Shown piece after piece: positions 26,089 through 33,893 of a stretch of 64,000 bases of DNA. The DNA is from Microbacterium atlanticum (GTDB lineage: Bacteria > Actinomycetota > Actinomycetes > Actinomycetales > Microbacteriaceae). The notes beneath the pieces are model-generated. The model ran no database searches. It was not told the origin of the DNA and saw only the letters and a program-made list of their open reading frames with translations. The stretch's first letter is position 1; every line of letters starts with the position of its first letter. The DNA is taken from positions 124,001-188,000 of the forward strand of contig NZ_CP063813.1 of the NCBI RefSeq assembly GCF_015277815.1, given 5' to 3'. The position numbers were made by a program, and so were the translations under genes.

Positions 26089-27464
26089 CGTCGTTGCACA
26101 GCCTTCTGATAGAGGTCGAGCAGTCGCCCGTCGGGGTCGTACCGCGTCTTCGCCGCCCGATACTCGGCGCCGCCGTAGAGCGCGTCGAACTCGTCCCGCG
26201 AGTAGAACGCGTCGGAGTACAGCGACTTGTGCCCGTCGAGGTCACACACCTTCCGCTCGATCCGACTGTTGGTCTCGCCATCGGTCGCCCCGATCGGCAC
26301 CGTCGACCAGAAGCCGACGTTGACATACGTCTCGGTGGGATGCAGCGGGTACAGCGGCCAGGCATCGTCGGCGCGCAGGCGGAGCGGACAGAGCCAGATG
26401 GGCGTGATCGGCACGTTCTCGAGGAACCAGTGGATGAACTCGGTGCACCGGGCGATCGGGACTTCGATGTCCTGGATCACGCGTTCGCGTGCCGGGCGGC
26501 CCTTCAGCTTCTCCAGGCGGTCGCCGATGTCGAATCGGCGTTCCAGCCGCATGAGCCTGCTGTAACTGGCGCTGCGGAGGTACCGGCGGGGCCAGAAGCG
26601 ACGGATGAGCGGATGCTGCGCACCGAACGCCGCCGAGCACCAGAACCAGTCGGTGTCCCACCGCCAGAGATAGTCGTGGACGGTGAGCCGGTCTGTCTTG
26701 ACCGCGTCGTCGTGCTGGATCGAGCGGTAGTAGATGTGGCGGCCCGTGTAATCGCTGACCGGGCCGGGTGTGGCCGTCTGCGTGCCGACGCACAGGTAGC
26801 TCTCGTCGGCGCTGAAGACCACGCCGTCGAGGTAGTCCACCGGCACATCGTCCAACCGGCGCGTCGCGACGAGGCGGTCCATCGCCCCCATGAGGTCGGT
26901 GAACGTGTGGAAGCGCAGGTGCCGCAGGGCTACGAACGGCTGCACCCTCTCGAGCTCGATGCGCAGACGCACCGCATAGCCGAGGGTGCCGTAGGAATTG
27001 GGGAAGGTCCGGTACAGGTCGGCATGCTCGCGCGGAGATGCCGTGATGACCTCGCCCGCACCCGTGAGGATGTCCATCTCGAGCACCGACTCGTGCGGCA
27101 GCCCATTGCGGAACGAGGTCGACTCGATGCCCAGGCCGGTCACCGCGCCGCCGAGGGTGATGGTCTTCAGCTGCGGAACGATGAGGGGTGCCAGCCGGTG
27201 TGGCAGTGTCGCGGCGACGAGATCCTCGTACGTGCACATGCCGGCGACGTCCGCCGTCCGAGCATCGGGATCGACGCGGATGACTCCCGTCAGCCCCGAC
27301 GTATCCAGGCCCGGGGCGGCAAGTGCCGAGCGGGAACGGAACAGGTTGGAGGTGCGCTTGGCAAGCCGGACCGGCGCACCCTGGGGCAGCGCCCGGTAAC
27401 TCTCGAGCAGCCGCCGCACGCCGGCGGCGTGCGCGGTGCGGGCGTCGGTCGCGGGTGCGGACAC
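26085..27464 (-). CDS. FAD-linked oxidoreductase, partner in 10-methyl fatty acid synthesis
   Basis: This 459-residue protein has a PCMH-type FAD-binding domain: LTGVIRVDPDARTADVAGMC (59-78) and PQLKTITLGGAVTGLGIEST (about 97-116), followed by SFRNGLPHESVLEMDILTG. Its C-terminal half is rich in aromatic residues and suits a lipid substrate (DTDWFWCSAAFGAQHP; TETYVNVGFWS). It resembles DHCR24-like and UfaA1-like oxidoreductases. The start is GTG 27464. Its stop overlaps the methyltransferase start (ATGA), so both are coupled. Reduction of the 10-methylene acyl intermediate, using a reduced flavin or NADPH, is the probable role. Direct evidence is limited to family resemblance and gene order. 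Confidence 0.82.
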   Translation of the reverse strand: MSAPATDARTAHAAGVRRLLESYRALPQGAPVRLAKRTSNLFRSRSALAAPGLDTSGLTGVIRVDPDARTADVAGMCTYEDLVAATLPHRLAPLIVPQLKTITLGGAVTGLGIESTSFRNGLPHESVLEMDILTGAGEVITASPREHADLYRTFPNSYGTLGYAVRLRIELERVQPFVALRHLRFHTFTDLMGAMDRLVATRRLDDVPVDYLDGVVFSADESYLCVGTQTATPGPVSDYTGRHIYYRSIQHDDAVKTDRLTVHDYLWRWDTDWFWCSAAFGAQHPLIRRFWPRRYLRSASYSRLMRLERRFDIGDRLEKLKGRPARERVIQDIEVPIARCTEFIHWFLENVPITPIWLCPLRLRADDAWPLYPLHPTETYVNVGFWSTVPIGATDGETNSRIERKVCDLDGHKSLYSDAFYSRDEFDALYGGAEYRAAKTRYDPDGRLLDLYQKAVQRR

Positions 27465-27512
27465 GACCCCACGCTAGTCCGCGGCGAGGCTCGGGTGAAG
27501 GATGCCGCTCGC

Positions 27513-29135
27513 CTACGCGTTGCCGCCCGCACGATGGCGGGAACGGCCCGCGACGATCGTCTCCACCACCCGCGCACGCAGGAGCGCATCGGGACCGTCG
27601 GCGAACGGGTCGGTGTCGAGCACGACGATGTCGGCTGCGAACCCGGGCGCGATCCGGCCGCGCCAGGCGCCGTCGCCCACCGAGGCTGCCGCGTCGCGGG
27701 TGGCGTGCCCGATCGCGCGCTCGAGCGGCAGCGCGTACTGAGGATGGGTGGCCGGCACCGTGGGGTCCAGGGCCGACGCGCGCGTCGACGCGACATACAT
27801 GTTCGCCAGCGCGCTGTGCGGCGCCGTGGGTGCGTCGGTGGAAAAGGCCAGCAGCGCGCCCGCGTCCTCGTACTCAGGCCACGCGAACGCCCGCTGCACG
27901 CGCTCGTCGCCGAGCATCTGCGCCCAGTTGTCGAAGATGGCGGGGTCGGAGTGCACGGGCTGCATGGATGCCGTGACACCCAGCGACGCCATGCGCTCCG
28001 CGGTTCCGGGTGCTGCGTACTCGAGGTGCTCGATGCGGTGACGGCGGTCGCGGTCGCCGTTCACCGAGATGGCGTGCTCGATGGCGTCGAGCGCAATCTC
28101 ACTCGCGTAGTCGCCGATCGCGTGCTGCGCGATCTGCAGTCGCGCCGCATCCGCCGCGGCGACGACGGGCTTCAGCTGCGCGAGCGGCCAGATCGGCTCG
28201 GCGTTCGTGCCGTCGGAGTACGGTCGGCGCATCGCTGCCGTGCAGGCGTCGATCACGCCGTCGAGGATCAGCTTGATCCCCACGACGCGGAGCCACGGCG
28301 ACGACGGGCTGGCGGCGAGCTCGGCAGCCCGGCCGACCTGCGCCAGGTTCTTCTCATCGTCGCCGGTGTTCTCGATGAGCCAGTGCCCGGCGACGCGGAT
28401 CGGCAGCTCGCCGCCGTGACGAGCCCGAGCGCGCTCGAACGCGGCGAGAGCGAACTCGTCGAAGGCCATGTCGATCGCACCGGTCACGCCGCTGGCCAGG
28501 TAAGCGTCGATCGCGCGCTGGACGGCGTCGTCTCGGTCGGCATCCGTCGTCGTCGCGTCACGGTGCGCCCACGCGTACTGAACGGCCGCCGTCTCGTAGA
28601 GCATGCCGGTGGGTTCTCCGTCGGCGTCGCGTGCGATCGCGCCGCCGAGCGGATCGGGGGTGTCGCGCGTGATTCCGAGCGCGGCCAGACCCGCGCTGTT
28701 GACCCAGCAGGAGTGGTAGTCGTTCGCGTCGAGGAACACCGGGATGTCGGCCACCGCCGCGTCGATCATCGACGCAGTGGGTGCCCCGCCGGGAACGGAG
28801 TCGAAGAGCCATCCGCGCCCACGCAGCACCGCGGCATCCGGAGTCTGCTCCCTCGCCGTGCGCAGCCGGGCCTGGATCTCTTCGAGCGAGCGCGCGTCGG
28901 TGAGGTGCACCTGTCCGAGGGCCGCGCCCATCATGAGCAGGTGCGTGTGCGCATCGGTGAACCCGGGCACCACGAGCCGGCCCTGCAGGTCGACGGTCTC
29001 ATCGGCCGTCGGAGCGTCGCCGCCGTCGCCGACGTGCACGATGACGTCGTCGCGCACGGTGAACGCGTCCGCCCAGGCGCTCCCGGGCGCCGGATCGGCG
29101 GTGAAGACTCTGCCGTTGACATAGCGCGTGATCAT
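27513..29135 (-). CDS. Amidohydrolase (YtcJ-like, Amidohydro_3 family)
   Basis: This 540-residue metal-dependent hydrolase begins MITRYVNGRVFTADPAPGSA, with the GFTDAHTHL metal-binding HxH motif near residue 60. Further motifs are DANDYHSCWVNSAGLAALGI, IKLILDGVIDACTAAM, QIAQHAIGDYA, HRIEHLEYA (a metal-ligand histidine) and FSTDAPTAP (the catalytic/metal aspartate). The C-terminal part closes the beta-sandwich (GFAADIVVLDTDPF). Family length is normal. ATG 29135 follows GGAAGGAGG and overlaps the stop of the NCS1 permease by 4 bp, so uptake and hydrolysis are coupled. A cyclic amide or nucleobase-like substrate brought in by the permease is likely. No closer assignment is possible. Confidence 0.88.
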   Translation of the reverse strand: MITRYVNGRVFTADPAPGSAWADAFTVRDDVIVHVGDGGDAPTADETVDLQGRLVVPGFTDAHTHLLMMGAALGQVHLTDARSLEEIQARLRTAREQTPDAAVLRGRGWLFDSVPGGAPTASMIDAAVADIPVFLDANDYHSCWVNSAGLAALGITRDTPDPLGGAIARDADGEPTGMLYETAAVQYAWAHRDATTTDADRDDAVQRAIDAYLASGVTGAIDMAFDEFALAAFERARARHGGELPIRVAGHWLIENTGDDEKNLAQVGRAAELAASPSSPWLRVVGIKLILDGVIDACTAAMRRPYSDGTNAEPIWPLAQLKPVVAAADAARLQIAQHAIGDYASEIALDAIEHAISVNGDRDRRHRIEHLEYAAPGTAERMASLGVTASMQPVHSDPAIFDNWAQMLGDERVQRAFAWPEYEDAGALLAFSTDAPTAPHSALANMYVASTRASALDPTVPATHPQYALPLERAIGHATRDAAASVGDGAWRGRIAPGFAADIVVLDTDPFADGPDALLRARVVETIVAGRSRHRAGGNA

Positions 29136-30565
29136 GGGCGGCCCTCCTTCCCGAGCGGGGTGCGCAGCAGCCCTGCGTAGAGACCGGCGGCCACCAGCAT
29201 GCCGGCCGGTACCGAGAGGTCGATGTAGCCCGTCGCCTCGGCGACAGGGCCCGACCAGACGGTGGTCGACAGGCACAGTGCCGTGGCGAGGCCGCCGGCG
29301 AGAAGTGCGACGATGCCCGGGATGCTCCAGCCGCCGGAGTACCAGAAGCGCCCGCCGGGCTGGTCGTCGAACAGCTCGACGCCGTCGTAGCGGTAGCGCC
29401 GGAGCATCACGTCGACGACGTAGATCGCCATCGCCGGCCCTGACACGATCACGAGGAACTGCAGCATCAGGTTCGCCGCTTCGAGCAGGCTCGACGACAG
29501 CACGAGGTAGATCGTCAGGGCGGTGCCGACGACTCCCACGATGATCGCGGCGGGGATGCGGCGCAGCCGGAAGCCGATCGCCTGCAGCGCCATGCTCGAG
29601 GTGTACGTGGTCATCGCGTTGAGCGCGATGGTGTTGATCACGACGCCGATCACCAGGACGGGGGCCAGCCACGCGGGCAGCAGGTCGAGCAGCGCGATGT
29701 CGAGTCCGGCGTCGAAGGCGGCTGCGTCGAGACCCGTCGCGAGCAGCACGCCGACGCTCGTGAAGGCGATGAACGGGATGCCGCCGCCAAGGCCCGTCGC
29801 CAGCGCGATGTGCGAGGGCTTCGTCGACCGCGGCAGGTAGCGTGCGATGTCGGGGCTGTTGATGAACGACAGGGGTGTCGAGGCGAGGATCGTGAAACCG
29901 ATCGTCATCGCCGACCAGAGGGCGACGCCCTCGAGCGGCTGCGCGGCGGCGTACTGCCAGTCGACGGTCGGCAGGATGAACCCGGCGACCAGCAGGAAGA
30001 TGACGAAGAGCGCCGCGGCCATGTACGAGTAGGCCCGCACGATCAGGCCGTGACCGAAGATCGCGACGAGCACCGTGATCGTGGCCACCACCACGGTGAC
30101 GCCGATGGGCACCCACACCGGGTCTTCCAGACCCATGCGGCGGAGCAGGTCGGCTCCCATGAACGACGAGGCCAGCCATGTCAGCGACAGGAACACCGCG
30201 CCGATGAACCAGCCGACGAAGGCGACGAAGAGCCGGTTGCCGAGGATGCCGTACATCGCCCGCGTGACCACCGAGCCCGAGGTGCCCGAGGCGGGGCCGC
30301 TGCCGGCGATGAGCCCGGGGAACACCCACAGCAGCGAGGCGGCGACGATGACCGCGACCGCCTGCCAGAGCTCGAGGCCGAGCAGGATGAGGGTCGCGCC
30401 GATCGTGAGATTCAGGATGCTGACGTTCGGCGCCGCCCAGATGAAGAAGAGGTCCCGCGCGCGGCCGTGGCGCTCCGCGTCGCTGACCAGCTCGATGCCG
30501 CGCGTCTCGGGTCGCGAGGCGGTGTCGACGAACTCATCCTCGAGTTCGGTCTGAGGGTGGGTCAC
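29132..30565 (-). CDS. NCS1-family nucleobase/cation permease
   Basis: This 477-residue membrane protein has about 12 helices. The NCS1 hallmarks are ATLILLGLELWQAVAVIVAA near the start, GSGPASGTSGSVVTRAMYGI (the substrate/sodium-site loop of helix 3), and SFINSPDIARYLPRSTKPSH. The family transports cytosine, allantoin, hydantoins or thiamine precursors with Na+ or H+. It is the first gene of a two-gene operon with the amidohydrolase, reads divergently from a TetR gene and starts at GTG 30565. The pairing suggests import of a cyclic nitrogen compound and its ring opening for nitrogen supply. The substrate is inferred only from the families. Confidence 0.88.
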   Translation of the reverse strand: MTHPQTELEDEFVDTASRPETRGIELVSDAERHGRARDLFFIWAAPNVSILNLTIGATLILLGLELWQAVAVIVAASLLWVFPGLIAGSGPASGTSGSVVTRAMYGILGNRLFVAFVGWFIGAVFLSLTWLASSFMGADLLRRMGLEDPVWVPIGVTVVVATITVLVAIFGHGLIVRAYSYMAAALFVIFLLVAGFILPTVDWQYAAAQPLEGVALWSAMTIGFTILASTPLSFINSPDIARYLPRSTKPSHIALATGLGGGIPFIAFTSVGVLLATGLDAAAFDAGLDIALLDLLPAWLAPVLVIGVVINTIALNAMTTYTSSMALQAIGFRLRRIPAAIIVGVVGTALTIYLVLSSSLLEAANLMLQFLVIVSGPAMAIYVVDVMLRRYRYDGVELFDDQPGGRFWYSGGWSIPGIVALLAGGLATALCLSTTVWSGPVAEATGYIDLSVPAGMLVAAGLYAGLLRTPLGKEGRP

Positions 30566-30592
30566 GGTGTTCCTTCCGGGTCAGCGTCATCG

Positions 30593-30632
30593 CTATTGGT
30601 CACATGCCCAATGGACTATTGGTCACACATTC
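30593..30632. promoter_or_regulatory. Tandem operator-like repeats between permease and TetR genes
   Basis: The 12-mer CTATTGGTCACA occurs twice, at 30593-30604 and 30616-30627, 23 bp apart (about two helical turns). Each copy is followed by a CAAT element, giving ATTGG...CCAAT and ATTGG...TCAAT partial inverted repeats. The site fills the 73-bp divergent gap and is a strong candidate for binding by the TetR protein. Confidence 0.6.
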
Positions 30633-30638
30633 AATAAC

Positions 30639-31289
30639 ATGGGCGGCGTGACGTCAAGCGGAATCTCGGTGCGCACGCGAAAGCGGCCCGAGGAGCGCCG
30701 CGAAGAGATCCTCGAGCACGCCACCGCGATCGCGCTCGACGAGGGACTCGAGCGCATCACCCTCCGCGCCGTCGCCGACCGGCTGGGTGTGCGCCCCGGC
30801 CTGATCACCCACTACTTCCCCGCCGCCGAGACGCTCGTGATCGAGGCTTTCGCCCGCGCCGCCGTGCGGGAGCGCGAGCGCTTCTTCATCTCGGCGGGCG
30901 ATCCCGTGCAGCGGCTCGCTCACTTCGTGAACCACATCGAGCGCGGCGCATCCGAGCCGCTCGCCCGCATGTGGCTCAACGCGCGCCATCTGGCCCGGTT
31001 CAGCCCGGCGCTCGATGAGGCGCTGCAGCACCAGGATGCGCTCGACCGCGAGCGCCTCATCGCCATCATCGAGGACGGCATCGCGACCGGTGATTTCCGA
31101 ACCGCGGATGCCGCGGCCGCCTGTACCCGCATCCTCATCGCCGTCGACGGCGCCGGCTCCTACGTCAACACCGCGGCGCCGCCGTCCCAGCGCGCCCACC
31201 AGCAGGTCGTCGCCGACGTGAGTGAGTGGGCGCTGGGGATGGAGCCGGCGGTCCTGCGTGCGGCCATCGACGCGGAGAGCGCGCACTGA
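30639..31289 (+). CDS. TetR-family regulator of the permease-amidohydrolase operon
   Basis: This 216-residue protein has the TetR N-terminal domain (RREEILEHATAIALDEGLER; ITLRAVADRLGVRPGLITHY; FPAAETLVIEAFARAAVRE). The C-terminal domain is like the BetI/TetR_C_6 group (ARMWLNARHLARFSPALDEA; QDALDRERLIAIIEDG). ATG 30639 is used, though a GTG at 30648 is also possible. It is divergent from the NCS1 permease gene over repeated operator-like sites, so it probably represses that operon and itself. The inducer is likely the permease substrate or a product of the amidohydrolase. Confidence 0.88.
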   Translation: MGGVTSSGISVRTRKRPEERREEILEHATAIALDEGLERITLRAVADRLGVRPGLITHYFPAAETLVIEAFARAAVRERERFFISAGDPVQRLAHFVNHIERGASEPLARMWLNARHLARFSPALDEALQHQDALDRERLIAIIEDGIATGDFRTADAAAACTRILIAVDGAGSYVNTAAPPSQRAHQQVVADVSEWALGMEPAVLRAAIDAESAH

Positions 31290-31334
31290 GCCGTCGCTCT
31301 GTCGCATCGGGGCGCGCACCGCAAGCCCTGGCCG

Positions 31335-31487
31335 ATGTGCATCCCGTACCACCACCTGGACCGGCCGAAGATCGCGATCCCCGACCGTCCGCAGGCGGAC
31401 GACTACGAGCGGCCGCCCATCGAGCAGTTCAGCTACGTTCCCGACATCGCCTCCCGACTCGGCAAGAAGACGGCGAAGAACACGTAG
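31335..31487 (+). CDS. Short ORF or C-terminal gene remnant, unidentified
   Basis: A 50-residue frame from ATG 31335 reads MCIPYHHLDRPKIAIPDRPQ and ends FSYVPDIASRLGKKTAKNT. The frame is open from the stop of the TetR gene, so the start could also lie upstream. The composition looks like real protein sequence rather than a random frame, perhaps the tail of a longer lost gene. There is no ribosome site of note and no recognisable family. Confidence 0.35.
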   Translation: MCIPYHHLDRPKIAIPDRPQADDYERPPIEQFSYVPDIASRLGKKTAKNT

Positions 31488-31638
31488 GACTCCCGGCGCG
31501 CTCACGCTCCTGCTACAAGAGAATCTGTCCCGCGTTGGTCCGGCTCAGCGAAGGGGTCTTCTCATGCGCGCTGCTGACGGTCGCGCAGCGGTGACCGATG
31601 CAACGCACCCCCGCCTGCGACGCCAGTACGATGCGGGA

Positions 31639-32319
31639 ATGCCGTTGATCCGAGCCGTCGTCCTCCCGGCGCTCGGTGTGATCGCCGGGCTCGTTGCGAC
31701 GGGGAGGGCGGTACGCCTTCTCGGCGGGGACGACCCGCCTGAGGACCGGGCGCTGCGTGCCCTCCAGCACGCGTTCGGGCACTCGCCCACCGACAGCGAT
31801 GCTGCCGCCACCACGGACGTCGACCCGACCGAGGTTCGCGAGCCGATCGACAGAGTCACCGCGCCGCTGTCGTGGTACTCGGGGGTGCCGCAGACCATTG
31901 CGAACGGAGCGGTCTGGTGCGGCGTCAGCTGGTTCTTGACGCGCAACCGGCGCGCAGCGGTGGCTCCCGCGGCGGCGCTCGCCCTCGAGACGGCGTGCTT
32001 CGTGGCAGCCGCAGCGCTCGTGGGACGGCCGCGACCCCAGCGCGTGTGGCGCCCCGAGCTGCCGCACGCGACGTCGTCGTTCCCCTCCGGCCACACGGCG
32101 GCCGCCTTCGCGCTCCACGGCACGCTCGCCGACCTGCTCGATCGCCACGGCGCCCGTGGCGCGCGGTTCCTCGGCCCCCTCCTTCGATATGGGATACCTG
32201 GCGCGATCGCGTTCTCGCGGATCTACCGCGGCCAGCACCACATCTCGGACACCGTCGCGGGCATCCTGCTGGGACGGTGGAGCGCCGGTGTGGTGCGGGA
32301 CGAGCTGATCACGCCTTAA
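31639..32319 (+). CDS. PAP2-family membrane phosphatase
   Basis: This 226-residue protein carries the three PAP2 (type 2 phosphatidic acid phosphatase) motifs: GRPRP (129-133, a shortened KxxxxxxRP), PSGH (149-152) and SRIYRGQHHISD (193-204). They hold the catalytic histidines H152 and H200/H201. Hydrophobic helices surround them, with the active site expected on the outer membrane face. ATG 31639 was preferred over one at 31564. It probably dephosphorylates undecaprenyl-pyrophosphate or lipid phosphates. It ends 40 bp from a convergent GNAT gene. Confidence 0.85.
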   Translation: MPLIRAVVLPALGVIAGLVATGRAVRLLGGDDPPEDRALRALQHAFGHSPTDSDAAATTDVDPTEVREPIDRVTAPLSWYSGVPQTIANGAVWCGVSWFLTRNRRAAVAPAAALALETACFVAAAALVGRPRPQRVWRPELPHATSSFPSGHTAAAFALHGTLADLLDRHGARGARFLGPLLRYGIPGAIAFSRIYRGQHHISDTVAGILLGRWSAGVVRDELITP

Positions 32320-32358
32320 GCGGCCGGCGCGTGCCCGACGGCAGGACGGTCCGACCCC

Positions 32359-33201
32359 TCACCCGAGTTCGAGGCTGGTGATGCCGAAGAGTCCGCCGTG
32401 GTCGATCCCGGGCGGCTCGCCGGTGTACATGCGCGCGGTCTCGAACGACGGCGCCCACCCGGCATCCTGCGCCCAGGAGACGGCGGCGGGATTGACGCCG
32501 GGGACGTCGACGGCGACGGTCGCGGCATCCCTCGCTCTCGCAAGAGAGCTGACGAGAGCATGCGCGATCGAGCCGTCGGCGGCGAACAGCGGACCGATCC
32601 GTGACGCCGCGTGCGCGTCGCGCAGCACGGCGAAGCCGACGATGTCGCCATCGCGGACGGCGACACGCGCGCTGCGCGCGGGCAGACTGCTCCACGCCGC
32701 CAGGAACGCGTCCCGCGGTGCGCCGAAGAACCGCCGGTCGTAGGCGGCCAGCAGATCGAACGGGATGTCGCGTGCATCCACGATTCGGATCCCCGGCGGC
32801 GGCTCCACCTCGGGGGCCGGCCCTTCGAAGCGCACGCTGGTCCACGCCAGCTGGAAGCCCGATCGACGGTAGTTCTCCTGCTGGGCGACCACGCCGTCGA
32901 GTCCGACGGTTCTTCCCGCCAGTCGTGCCATGCCCGCCTGCCAGGTTTGATAGCCGAGCCCCCGCCCGCGCACGTCGGGGCGCGCGATGTAGATCCCGAG
33001 GAAGCCGAACGCCTCGCCGTACCGCACCACCGAGATGCACGTGACCGGCTCCCCATCCATCCGCCCGACGAGGAAGCCGCGCGGATCAGCCACGACGAAG
33101 GCCCGAGCGTCGGTGAGCCCGGGGTTCCATCCCTCGCCGGCTGCCCATTCCGCCATCAGCGTCACGTCGGCCGCGCTGGCCGCGCCGATCTCGAACACCA
33201 T
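32359..33201 (-). CDS. Two-domain GNAT acetyltransferase (YitH-like)
   Basis: This 280-residue protein has an N-terminal GNAT domain with AFGFLGIYIARPDVRGRGLG (the acetyl-CoA loop RGRGLG at about 83-88) and GLDGVVAQQENYRRSGFQLA. A second domain like acetyltransferase YitH/HI0933 follows (ARVAVRDGDIVGFAVLRDAH; GWAPSFETARMYTG). The final 'ARMYTG' strand is typical of the DUF1248/Acetyltransf_18 group. ATG 33201 is used. It lies convergent with the PAP2 gene and divergent from the giant-protein operon. The acceptor substrate is unknown. Confidence 0.85.
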   Translation of the reverse strand: MVFEIGAASAADVTLMAEWAAGEGWNPGLTDARAFVVADPRGFLVGRMDGEPVTCISVVRYGEAFGFLGIYIARPDVRGRGLGYQTWQAGMARLAGRTVGLDGVVAQQENYRRSGFQLAWTSVRFEGPAPEVEPPPGIRIVDARDIPFDLLAAYDRRFFGAPRDAFLAAWSSLPARSARVAVRDGDIVGFAVLRDAHAASRIGPLFAADGSIAHALVSSLARARDAATVAVDVPGVNPAAVSWAQDAGWAPSFETARMYTGEPPGIDHGGLFGITSLELG

Positions 33202-33335
33202 GGCCAGACCGTACCGCTCGCAACGCGGGTCGGCGACACCTCATGACATGCCGCTGACGGCATGTTGTTGCGATACGGCCGCAGCAGGTCGATGCTGTGA
33301 GCGGCTGGTCCTGATGCCGGGAGACGGAGGCGACG

Positions 33336-33806
33336 GTGCGCGCACAATCGATCGAGTTCAAAGGGTTCGCGTCCGGTGAGACGGATTTCGCGCAACGGTA
33401 CGCGCGCTACCACCCCGGCTCGGCGGAGCGCGCCGAACTCGACGCGGCCGTCGCCGACATCGCCGGGATCGTCGATGCGGGCTCTACCGGCAGTTCATTC
33501 GTCGCCATCGCCATCGTCGGATTCTCCGACAGGAACGACTCCGCTGCGCTCTCGTGCGACGACCGCCGCAGGAGCGAGTCGAACGCATCGTTGACCCGCG
33601 CGGACTCCGCGTTCGCGTGGCTGAAAGATGCCGTGACCGCGCAGCTCACGACGTCGTGGTCGGACTGGCCGAACGACTCCGACCGGGTGACCTGGATCAT
33701 GGTGCCGACCGGCGCGGCGGTGCTCGCGCACGACCCACCGGCGAACGAGGCGCACCGGGCGGAGAACCGCCGCGTGAAGTTCGTCTTCAGCTTCTTCTGG
33801 GGGTGA
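33336..33806 (+). CDS. OmpA-like domain protein, first gene of the giant-protein operon
   Basis: This 156-residue protein has a weak OmpA-C-like arrangement: FVAIAIVGFSDRNDS, then LTRADSAFAWLKDAVTAQLT, then NEAHRAENRRVKFVFSF. This corresponds to the 'vxGhtD ... LSxxRAxaV...L ... Nrrvxi' pattern of peptidoglycan-binding OmpA domains. There is no signal peptide, unlike classical OmpA proteins. GTG 33336 is preceded by GGAGG at good spacing. It is followed after 87 bp by the large proteins, one of which holds a second OmpA-like segment. This supports a shared function, perhaps a surface or particle-associated assembly. Confidence 0.6.
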   Translation: MRAQSIEFKGFASGETDFAQRYARYHPGSAERAELDAAVADIAGIVDAGSTGSSFVAIAIVGFSDRNDSAALSCDDRRRSESNASLTRADSAFAWLKDAVTAQLTTSWSDWPNDSDRVTWIMVPTGAAVLAHDPPANEAHRAENRRVKFVFSFFWG

Positions 33807-33893
33807 CCGCGACCGCTCTTGTTCGCGGCATCCCGAGGTCCTAGCCTCTCAGGCGGGGAACCACATGCAGTGCTCGGCCCAGTGAGGCGCGCG

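Noticed and set aside
26079..29180. A very long plus-strand open frame (over 1,000 codons) across the FAD-oxidoreductase, amidohydrolase and permease genes
   Set aside because: It is antisense to three well-supported genes, is Arg/Val/His-rich as expected for the complementary frame of high-GC coding sequence, and shows no domain.
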